From Streptomyces iranensis (GTDB lineage: Bacteria > Actinomycetota > Actinomycetes > Streptomycetales > Streptomycetaceae): a stretch of DNA of 64,000 nt. The stretch is from positions 62,001-126,000 of the forward strand of contig NZ_JAGGLR010000016.1 in assembly GCF_017874715.1 (NCBI RefSeq), written 5' to 3'. The position numbers and the translations under genes are program-made. The notes below the pieces were generated by a model. The model was given only the letters and a program-made list of their open reading frames with translations. It ran no database searches and was not told where the DNA came from. Below, piece after piece: positions 1 through 6,609 of the stretch (its first letter is position 1; each line of letters begins with the position of its first letter).

Positions 1-494
1 AGAGGTCCGAGGGGGTCGGTCAGGCGTCCGGCGTCGCGCCGCTGGCGTGCGGCGAGCAGCAGGAGTCCGTCGCCGGGGAGGAGGCGGTGGGCACGGTGGA
101 AGAATCCCGGCCAGCCGTTCTCCATCCCTCCGGGCATGTCGTCAGAGCCTCGGAGTGGCTCGTCACCGGGGGCCGGAAGGGCGTCGGGGTGCAGTTCGGC
201 GAGGAGCACCGGCCCCCTGCTCTCGGGAGCGGTGGAGTAGGTGACACATCGGGTGCGGGCGTCCATGCCCGGTCCGGTGTCGTGGACGCGGATCGTGATC
301 AGGGGTGCGGGCGCATGCCCGGGACGGCAGGAGAACTCGGCGCGGATCTTGTCGATCGCCCATGTGGGCAGCACGCCATCCGGGGCAGGGACGTGGCTCG
401 GGTCGTCCGGGGCGGGGAGCCAGATGGTGGTTGGCAGCGGACGAGAGGTGCTGTGGCTACTGGGTGTGCTTCGGCAGTTGTAAGGCTGGCGCAT
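1..494 (-). CDS. N-terminal part of a SAM-dependent methyltransferase-like protein (runs off the window)
   Basis: The minus frame beginning at ATG 494 stays open to the window edge and reads as a coherent protein, unlike the other frames here. After a basic start it carries a WAIDKIRAEF segment, then LITIRVHDTGP, and near the edge a NGWPGFFHRAHRLLPGDGLL stretch. That last stretch has the look of the strand-and-loop region that precedes the C-terminal part of bacterial class-I methyltransferases. No glycine-rich SAM motif lies inside the visible 164 residues. The family call is therefore an inference from overall appearance. The C-terminus lies outside the window. Homologues with this layout sit in integrative-element regions of Streptomyces, which would fit the accessory DNA that follows. 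Confidence 0.5.
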   Translation of the reverse strand, partial: MRQPYNCRSTPSSHSTSRPLPTTIWLPAPDDPSHVPAPDGVLPTWAIDKIRAEFSCRPGHAPAPLITIRVHDTGPGMDARTRCVTYSTAPESRGPVLLAELHPDALPAPGDEPLRGSDDMPGGMENGWPGFFHRAHRLLPGDGLLLLAARQRRDAGRLTDPLGP

Positions 495-945
495 CGGCTG
501 GCGGCACCGGGGATGAGATCCGGCCGTCTGGTGCTGACGTGATCAATAGAGATTCCGGAGATGGCTCTTTGCCATCTCCCGCAGCCTCTTCGGCCTCCTA
601 AGCGCCGTGGCCGTTGCGCCAATGCTGGAGCTTCGAGGGTCGATGGCGCACTTGAAATCCCAGGTCGTTGCAGGTGCGAGCCAGTCACGAGCCATCGGTG
701 AGCCACCTCGACCGGGCTCCATCGCCCCGCGCCGGCGAAGCGTGGGCGTGGGCCATCAGGACAGTGCACGCCGCCTCGGCTGATCCCTCCATCGCCACCT
801 CTGCCCCTGTCGTCGCACATCGCTGTGATGTACACCACAGGGATTGCGTGAGGAACTCGCGTAATGACTCCGGCGCCGCGCTCTCTCCCTGTCAGACACC
901 GCCGAAACCCACGTGCGGACCGCACTGCCGGGAGGGCTATCACTC
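495..945. other. stretch without a convincing gene
   Basis: Open frames exist on both strands but none combines a plausible ribosome binding site, Streptomyces-like codon bias and recognisable protein sequence. The stretch is probably the divergent upstream region of the methyltransferase-like gene and the small membrane gene at 946. Confidence 0.4.
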
Positions 946-1098
946 ATGGACGGTCAGATGAACCAGCGGACGGTTCTGTTGCTGCTGGCGGGCGGCGGCT
1001 CTGTATACGTCGCATTCGAACATCCTTCCTTCGGCACCGCCCTCTTGGTCGGCGTCGGCGTGGTGACACTGCTGCACCTTCTGCTGAAGGACCACTGA
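946..1098 (+). CDS. small hydrophobic protein, unknown function
   Basis: This is a 50-residue reading frame starting at ATG 946, with a GGAGGG ribosome binding site about ten bases upstream; a second in-frame ATG follows at once. Two hydrophobic stretches (TVLLLLAGGGSVYVAF and FGTALLVGVGVVTLLHLLL) are separated by a short polar loop, so it is probably a hairpin membrane peptide. I do not recognise a family. The good ribosome binding site and the amphipathic layout support a real gene, but its length leaves room for chance. Confidence 0.5.
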   Translation: MDGQMNQRTVLLLLAGGGSVYVAFEHPSFGTALLVGVGVVTLLHLLLKDH

Positions 1099-1418
1099 CC
1101 CGTGTCGCCGGTTGGGCTGATCCTCTGCATCGCCCCACAGGATCAGCCGTCGTGGCCAGGCGGACCGCCGGTGGCTCGCGCTAACGCCTGTACTGGCCAG
1201 GAAGACGCCTTCAAGATCTTTTAGTTCGATTCGCACTGAGGTGGCATGGGCGCCGGCCCTGCTCATAGCAGGCGGGCCAGACATGGGCCATCGCACACGG
1301 CGGACCATAGGGCTGCTTATTGCTCGGCAGTGACCTGCAGGTGGTCCAGCGATGGCGCGGTGGGGTGAAAGGGCTGGCGGCGGAAGTTGTCCGAACCTCT
1401 TCTCGCAGGAGTCGCGCC

Positions 1419-2195
1419 ATGCATCACCGCCCCGTACGCCGTCCGCACACTGTCCGGCTCTCGCCGCTGGAGGAGCTGGAGCAGTCTTTCCTCGCGCTCG
1501 CCCGTACCGCCAGGCCACTGACCATGCCCGCACACCTGGTGTGTGACGATCCGTCGGAGGAGGCGTGGCCGGTGGATCAGATCCGTGTCCGGCTGGCTCA
1601 CCCCAGCACCCGGCCCGAACTGCGGGCACGCACGTGGAGTGAGGTCGTGCGTCGCGCGCACGAGCTCGGTGAGCCATGGCCGGTGGTGGCGGTGGCCATG
1701 ACGGTTCCGGTGTTGCGCCGGATGCTGTCCCGCCTGGCCCGCCCGGCTCATCTGGAGCGTCAGGAAGTCGAGCAGGAAGCTCTCGCCGCGGTAGCTGTCG
1801 CCCTTGCGGGGGTGGATGCAAGTGATCCGGGGGTGGACCGGGAGTTGTTCGCGGCTGCGGACCGCGCGGTTCACCGCCTGGTCTACGCGGCTCGTCGTCG
1901 CGGGGAGCGGGAGGCGGGTGAGCCGATGGTCCATCTGGGGCGGCTCCGTGCCCGCGCAACCGTCGAGGACCTGGAGGGCTTGACGGTGTCGGATGAGTAC
2001 CAGGTGTTGGCTCGTGCCGTGCGGGCCCGGGTGGTGGACGTGGCCGAGGCGCAGCTGATCGCCCGCACACGGCTGCAGGGCGAGTCGATGGGGACGCTTG
2101 CCGGTGAGCGTGGGGTGAGCATGCGTCAGCTGTACCGGCATCGCACCGCCGCCGAACAGCGCCTGACTTCTCACTTGCGTCATCGGGCCCGGTAG
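1419..2195 (+). CDS. sigma-70 region-4-like helix-turn-helix protein
   Basis: The protein has 258 residues from ATG 1419, chosen because AGGAG lies 8-12 bases upstream. The frame is open further upstream but has no better start. The chain is helical and Arg/Glu-rich. Its last 60 residues (an AEAQLIARTRLQGESMG segment, then LAGERGVSMRQLYRHRTAAE) form a C-terminal helix-turn-helix of the sigma-70 region-4 type; no region-2 core-binding segment is visible. Proteins like this in Streptomyces are annotated as sigma-factor-like regulators of unknown target. It converges on the restriction-type gene at 2252 with only 56 bp between, and it sits alone, so the local sequence says nothing about what it regulates. 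Confidence 0.6.
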   Translation: MHHRPVRRPHTVRLSPLEELEQSFLALARTARPLTMPAHLVCDDPSEEAWPVDQIRVRLAHPSTRPELRARTWSEVVRRAHELGEPWPVVAVAMTVPVLRRMLSRLARPAHLERQEVEQEALAAVAVALAGVDASDPGVDRELFAAADRAVHRLVYAARRRGEREAGEPMVHLGRLRARATVEDLEGLTVSDEYQVLARAVRARVVDVAEAQLIARTRLQGESMGTLAGERGVSMRQLYRHRTAAEQRLTSHLRHRAR

Positions 2196-2251
2196 GGAGC
2201 CATGCGGGGGACGTCCGGGGCCGGGGTGTCAATGCTCCGGTCCCGGATTCT

Positions 2252-4468
2252 CTATCGATGGGCAGACGAGGGGAGGAGCGTGCGTACCGCCTCCACCGTT
2301 TCGGGGGAGTCGTCCGCAGTGAGCTGGCGGATGAACCGGTCTGCGCGTGTCTCCTCGCCCTGGCCGGCTGTCGCGGTGTCCTGTGTGGTGTCTTCGCCGT
2401 CCGTCTGGTCCTCGTCGGCGCCGGCGATCAGCAGGGCGAGATCGTCGGAGGTGAGGCGCTGCGCCAGATCGGCGGCTCCAGAGATCGTGAAGCGGATGCC
2501 GTCGGCGGCCAGTCGGGCGCGGATGTCGCCGCCGGTGTCCTGGGGCGCCCAGCGGAAGCCGTCGGAGACCTTTCCGTCGGAGGTGAGTACCCGGTACGCG
2601 TTGGCCACGGCGCACGTGTTGGCCAGATGGGTGCCTACTGCCTGGGCGCCGGAGCCGAGGAACGCGGCGAGGTCGCCGTAGGAGGTCCATGTGCCGTGCG
2701 GCAGCGCCGCGAGCACCTGGTGGGCCAGATGCCAGTCCCGGCTGCGCTCGGCTCGGCCGACTCCGCGCAGTGGGGCCGGCCACAGTCCGATCGCGCGCTC
2801 GGCGAGCTCGTCGGCGCGGGCCAGGATCTCCGTGGCTCCCCAGCGCTCGGTGGCGGCGATACGGCGGTTCATCTCCAGGTGGCTGCCCTGTAGCAAGCCC
2901 TGCTTGCGTTCGAAGGGGTGATTGGACAGCTCGGAGTTGACCGCGGTGAGGGTCAGGTTCCCGAGGATGTGCTGCAGCCGGGCGTGCTGGTCCTCCGTGC
3001 TCTCCGAGTCGGCCGCGTCCTCGCGCAGCATGTCCAGCCACTCGTCACCGGGCGACTGCGGCATGACGTGCTCGATGGTGAGCTGAGCGGCGGCGAAGTC
3101 CACCGGTTCGGGGTGCTCGTAGCTCTCCTCCAGCCGCTCCAGGACCATCCTGCGCTGGTGCCAGCGCCCGTACTGGTAGAAGGGAGCCGTGCGGACCTTC
3201 TCGCGCAGTTCGTCGTCGTCGGGCCAGAAGCGGTTGTCCGCGGAGAGGAGCTGGTGCAGGCCCTGGTCGACCGGCACGTCGAGCGGGAGCTGACCGGGCA
3301 CGGCCTGGAAGATCCGGTTGAGGTTGTTCGTCGGCACCCGGCAGATCATCCGGCGGACCAGGAAGCTCTCGATGTACGACATGGCGCGGGCCGTGGCGGG
3401 GGAGTCGAGCTCCCCGCGCTCGCGCCGGTCGAGCAGCAGCATCAGCGCGGGGTAGGTGACCTGGGCCTGCCAGGCGTCCAGGCGGTGCAGATGGGCGCGG
3501 ACCGATGCGTCAGGCTCCTCTTCGGGGTGGAGCATCCGGCGGAAGAGAGTGCCGTGGCGGTGCAGTTCCTTGATGTACGCCTCGATCTCCGGCTCGCCCA
3601 CCTCCCCGTGCTCGAATCGCTGCTGCTGAGCGGTGTACAGGTCCTGGCGGCGGACCCGGTCGTCCCCGTCGAGCACCAGTTGAAGCCACATGAGCTGTTC
3701 CAGCTCGTCGTTGCTCAGGCTGTCCTGCAGCGGTAGCCAGTAGGTCTCGTAGACGTGCTCGCCACGAGTGGGCAGCCGCATGAAGAGGTAGTTGCGCAGC
3801 AGGTCCGCCTGGCTGAGCTTGAGTCCGGTGTTGTTGAGAGATTCGAAGATGCGGTGCACGTTGTCGCCGCGCTCGGCGGTCACCGCCACCAGTGTGAGCC
3901 GGGAGGTGATGGCCTGCTCGATGCGGAACACGTCCTGAGGGGCGGCAGGGTCTTCTGCCTCGACGAGCTTGCGGCGGAAGAAGCCGTACGCCGCCGCGAC
4001 GCCGCCGCCAGCGACCTGGTCCGTGACCGCACCGCGGATGTGAGCGGCAAACTGTGTCCGGTCGGCCTGGGTCGGCAGCAGCCGGAGGTGGTCGTTGCCA
4101 TTCTTGCGCTTGTTGATCAGGTATTCCTCATCGATGCGCTCGGCCTCTTCAGGCTGGTCCTTGGCAATGTGGTCACGGATCGCGGCAAGGGCGAGGGCGA
4201 GTGTCGTCAGCCGCTGCTGACCGTCGACGACGAGCCAGCGGGGGAACGTGGCCTCGTTCTGCGGGGACGGGGCGAGCACGACCGAGCCGAGGAAGTGCGT
4301 GTTGGCCTTCCCACCGGACTCCAGCAGCTCGGCCTGTTCCAGAATGTCGCTCCACAGCTGCCTCAGATGCTTCTCCGTCCAGGAATACGTCCGCTGGTAG
4401 AGCGGCACCTGGAACTGCTGGGCGCGTCCCTGCACGAGGTCGGCTAACAGCGTCTCCTTGGCTTGCAT
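2252..4468 (-). CDS. GmrSD-type DUF262/DUF1524 restriction protein fused to an alkyltransferase-like domain
   Basis: This is a 738-residue predicted type IV restriction enzyme. Residues 22-30 read PLYQRTYSW and 81-89 VDGQQRLTT, the DUF262 signature (the ParB-fold nucleotide-binding half of GmrS). Residues 464 onward read TIEHVMPQ and then LGNLTLTAVN, the HxxP HNH-type DUF1524 nuclease half with its histidine kept at 467. Residues about 577-640 resemble the DNA-binding domain of O6-alkylguanine transferases, but the PCHRV active site reads NAYRV (about 623-627), so the acceptor Cys is absent as in ATL proteins. Known GmrSD enzymes cleave modified phage DNA; the ATL domain may read modified or damaged bases, which is inference. 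ATG 4468 is preferred over GTG 4480 because a GTGGGGG run precedes it. Confidence 0.88.
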   Translation of the reverse strand: MQAKETLLADLVQGRAQQFQVPLYQRTYSWTEKHLRQLWSDILEQAELLESGGKANTHFLGSVVLAPSPQNEATFPRWLVVDGQQRLTTLALALAAIRDHIAKDQPEEAERIDEEYLINKRKNGNDHLRLLPTQADRTQFAAHIRGAVTDQVAGGGVAAAYGFFRRKLVEAEDPAAPQDVFRIEQAITSRLTLVAVTAERGDNVHRIFESLNNTGLKLSQADLLRNYLFMRLPTRGEHVYETYWLPLQDSLSNDELEQLMWLQLVLDGDDRVRRQDLYTAQQQRFEHGEVGEPEIEAYIKELHRHGTLFRRMLHPEEEPDASVRAHLHRLDAWQAQVTYPALMLLLDRRERGELDSPATARAMSYIESFLVRRMICRVPTNNLNRIFQAVPGQLPLDVPVDQGLHQLLSADNRFWPDDDELREKVRTAPFYQYGRWHQRRMVLERLEESYEHPEPVDFAAAQLTIEHVMPQSPGDEWLDMLREDAADSESTEDQHARLQHILGNLTLTAVNSELSNHPFERKQGLLQGSHLEMNRRIAATERWGATEILARADELAERAIGLWPAPLRGVGRAERSRDWHLAHQVLAALPHGTWTSYGDLAAFLGSGAQAVGTHLANTCAVANAYRVLTSDGKVSDGFRWAPQDTGGDIRARLAADGIRFTISGAADLAQRLTSDDLALLIAGADEDQTDGEDTTQDTATAGQGEETRADRFIRQLTADDSPETVEAVRTLLPSSAHR

Positions 4469-4657
4469 AGTGGCCCCCACTGGTGCTCGATGCGGTCGAA
4501 GCGTGCGGGAAAACCTTATGGCCTCGCACCGACAGACGTGGAGTTCGAAGCAGCCCGGGGAGTGCGCGGTGGGCGGCCCGGGCGCTCGGCCGTCGGGTCA
4601 GCCCTTGTCCAGACACGCGTACACCACAGTGTCCCGGACAGCCCCTTGGCTTCCTGA

Positions 4658-5140
4658 TCAGGCAGAGCCGGAGTCGATGACCCGCTGGAGGAGTTCGGCA
4701 CCTGCTGCGCCGGCGCTTGCGATGGACTTGAGTTCTTCCACGTTCAGATATCGGTAACTCTGCGGGACGGTAAAGGACGGGCACGCTCGGCGTAGCGTGG
4801 TGAGCGGCACGGGAGCGGGCAGTTTGCTCGGGGGATCGAGGAAGAGCGCCGACAATGCGCCGGCCCCGGCCGCGTACTGGTCGTATTCGCGCCGGGTGAT
4901 TCCGGATCGGGTGGCGACGCTCTTCCAGAGGTGGCCTGGTTCAGCGGTGACGATGGTGTCGACGCGGACGGTGGCGACCAGTGCCATCTCGGGTGCGGAG
5001 GCGTAGAGCACCACGAGGGTTCCCGGCGGGAAGGCGACCCGACGCCGACGCAGCTCGACGGTCTTGGTGCCGTCGAGAGTCGCCGAGGCGAAGCGCGGGT
5101 GGATCGACATCAGGACCGGTTTCCTCGATGGCGGTGTCAC
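4658..5140 (-). CDS. ASCH-domain protein
   Basis: The protein has 160 residues. The N-terminal half (VLMSIHPRFASATLDGTKTV, then ELRRRRVAFPPGTLVVLYAS) is the ASCH fold of the PUA superfamily, a small RNA-binding or base-recognition barrel. The Ile-His-Pro and Lys-Thr-Val-Glu-Leu-Arg core is intact. Some bacterial ASCH proteins act on RNA or as amidohydrolases, and others accompany toxins or acetyltransferases; the sequence does not decide between these roles. The GTG start at 5140 overlaps the stop codon of the upstream gene by four bases (GTGA), so the two are translationally coupled and probably work together. They sit between a restriction gene and other island genes. Confidence 0.8.
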   Translation of the reverse strand: MTPPSRKPVLMSIHPRFASATLDGTKTVELRRRRVAFPPGTLVVLYASAPEMALVATVRVDTIVTAEPGHLWKSVATRSGITRREYDQYAAGAGALSALFLDPPSKLPAPVPLTTLRRACPSFTVPQSYRYLNVEELKSIASAGAAGAELLQRVIDSGSA

Positions 5141-5511
5141 GGTCTGGCGTGCCCTTCCTCATACACGGCGCGGAACAGTCGCGGGCTGATCCGGAAGTTC
5201 GACCGCAGGGACAACTTATGCCCCTGCGCCTCGGCGAGGTGCCGGAGACGAGCCAAAGGCACAGGGCGCGACAACAATTGTGTATCGGAGAAGCGGAGTG
5301 CCATCACGCGTCCCTCGTGGCGGAGTGCGATGTTCCTGACCTGTGCTCGGTCGAAGACTCCGAGGTGGCGGAAGCGGTCGTACAACGCGTCCGCTTCGTT
5401 GACCAAAACCTCATCGAGGCGCGAACAGGCGAAAGCGCGCCAGTTCACAGAATCTGAGACTCGGTAGAGCTCGAACCGGACCGAGCGGCCGCATTGCGTC
5501 AGGAGACGCAT
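5137..5511 (-). CDS. unknown 124-residue protein coupled to the ASCH gene
   Basis: This is a basic, Arg- and Leu-rich protein of 124 residues with no membrane segment and no motif I can name. It begins MRLLTQCGRSVRFELYRVSD and contains LRHEGRVMALRFSDTQLL. It is the first gene of a two-gene unit, and its stop overlaps the GTG of the ASCH gene by four bases. The tight coupling suggests a partner or antidote/effector pair, but that is inference from gene order alone. It diverges from the low-GC gene at 5634 with about 120 bp between them. Confidence 0.65.
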   Translation of the reverse strand: MRLLTQCGRSVRFELYRVSDSVNWRAFACSRLDEVLVNEADALYDRFRHLGVFDRAQVRNIALRHEGRVMALRFSDTQLLSRPVPLARLRHLAEAQGHKLSLRSNFRISPRLFRAVYEEGHARP

Positions 5512-5633
5512 GGGTTCGGGGCCAACTCGCGTTAGGTTACAGGCAGATCAGCCCAGGGGGTCTGGAGCGATTGGCGGCGTCTGTGGGCCTTTGCCCCCAT
5601 GGCTGCCCGGCTGAAGTCAAGGGGGTCCGTGGC

Positions 5634-6146
5634 ATGAAGTACAAGAACGAAGCTCAGATCATGAAGGCGCTTGGGATCGAGTCCTGGAGGAACCTCTCCA
5701 AAGATAAGATGGTCAGGTTCGCAGCCATGATGCCCAACATGGACACCGAGGTGGCTCTCAAGATCGTCGAACAGTTCCCCGCGTTCAAGAACTTCGCCAA
5801 GGATGCTGTGAGTGCCATCGAGAGAGCGCACCAGTCTACGTTCTCAGCCAACAACCAAAGTCAGGAGCGTGTCCACCGGGCCTGGCAGGAGGTCAGGGAC
5901 ATCCTCAAGGGCGAACTCGGCAAAGACGACCTGGGCCGGGAAGAGAAGAAGTTTCTGATCGAGCAGATCCAGGAAACTGCAAGGATGCAATCTCAAAAGG
6001 ACAGCGAGAACAAGCAGTTCTTGGATGGGGCGCTCAAAAAGGTGCTGGTCGGCGCTACCGCCGCAGTCGCCCTCGGTGTGGCTTTCGTCGGCGGCAGAGT
6101 GATGGCCGAGTCCAAGGACAGTACCGAGAGCTCCCAGGACGCCTGA
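5634..6146 (+). CDS. coiled-coil protein with one C-terminal membrane anchor, lower GC than its surroundings
   Basis: The protein has 170 residues from ATG 5634, preceded by an AAGGGGG run. Its long helical, Lys/Glu/Gln-rich body is followed by one hydrophobic helix (KVLVGATAAVALGVAFVGG, about residues 135-155) and a short charged tail. The layout is that of a tail-anchored cytoplasmic protein. Codon use differs from the neighbours: AAA, AAG/GAA-rich runs and A/T third positions are common, and base composition is visibly lower in GC, so recent transfer is likely. Small helical proteins ending in a membrane helix are common effectors or sensors in defence islands, but no specific family is recognised here. 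Confidence 0.75.
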   Translation: MKYKNEAQIMKALGIESWRNLSKDKMVRFAAMMPNMDTEVALKIVEQFPAFKNFAKDAVSAIERAHQSTFSANNQSQERVHRAWQEVRDILKGELGKDDLGREEKKFLIEQIQETARMQSQKDSENKQFLDGALKKVLVGATAAVALGVAFVGGRVMAESKDSTESSQDA

Positions 6147-6157
6147 ACTGGGCTCGG

Positions 6158-6480
6158 TCACCGGGGCAGCTTGGCGGTTCGTTCAGGGGGAACCGAATGG
6201 GCTTGCCGGCCTCTTCCAGGAGCCCGGCCCGCAGCAGGACCAGGCGCCGCGTCCCCGTTGGTCGGCAGGTCCCGCAGCATGGCCTCGGGCAGCCGCTCAG
6301 CTCCCTCGGCCTCGCGCGCGCCAGGGCAAGGCGGGCCATCTCGGCGACCTTGCGGCGCCATCCCGCGGTCATCCCGTGCTCGGCCTCGATCACCTCAAGC
6401 ACCAGACGGGCCTGTTCCCATCTGTCGACCGGCCGACCGACGATCGCGCTGACCGTGGCGTCGTCCAGCGCTCGGGGCAC
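6158..6480 (-). pseudogene. frameshifted remnant ending in the integrase-like tail ERTAKLPR
   Basis: A GTG-initiated frame (MPRALDDATVSAIVGRPVDR, then WEQARLVLEVIEAEHG) reads well for about 60 residues. The sensible sequence then moves to a second frame (REAEGAERLPEAMLRDLPTN), back to the first (RLVLLRAGLLEEAGKPI), and ends in a third frame with ERTAKLPR and a stop at 6158. At least two single-base indels are needed to join these pieces. The last nine residues equal the C-terminus of the recombinase-like gene at 9944-10741. The original product is unknown. It follows the 842-residue gene with no other gene between. Confidence 0.4.
6160..6188. repeat. 29-bp direct repeat, left copy
   Basis: Twenty-seven of 29 bases match positions 9946-9974 in the same orientation. 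On the minus strand each copy encodes the C-terminal residues ERTAKLPR followed by a stop. The two copies bracket the 842-residue gene. They could be recombination sites, or duplicated 3' ends of related genes. Confidence 0.6.
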
Positions 6481-6609
6481 GGTGAGGAGCGGTATCTGAC
6501 CGCGGACCTGTGCCTCGAGGCCGTTGCGGGCGGGCGGTGTTCGCGGAGCAGGAACGAGGGGGCGGTCCCTCGACCGTGCCGAGGGCCCGCCCGTACCCGA
6601 TCTGACCGG

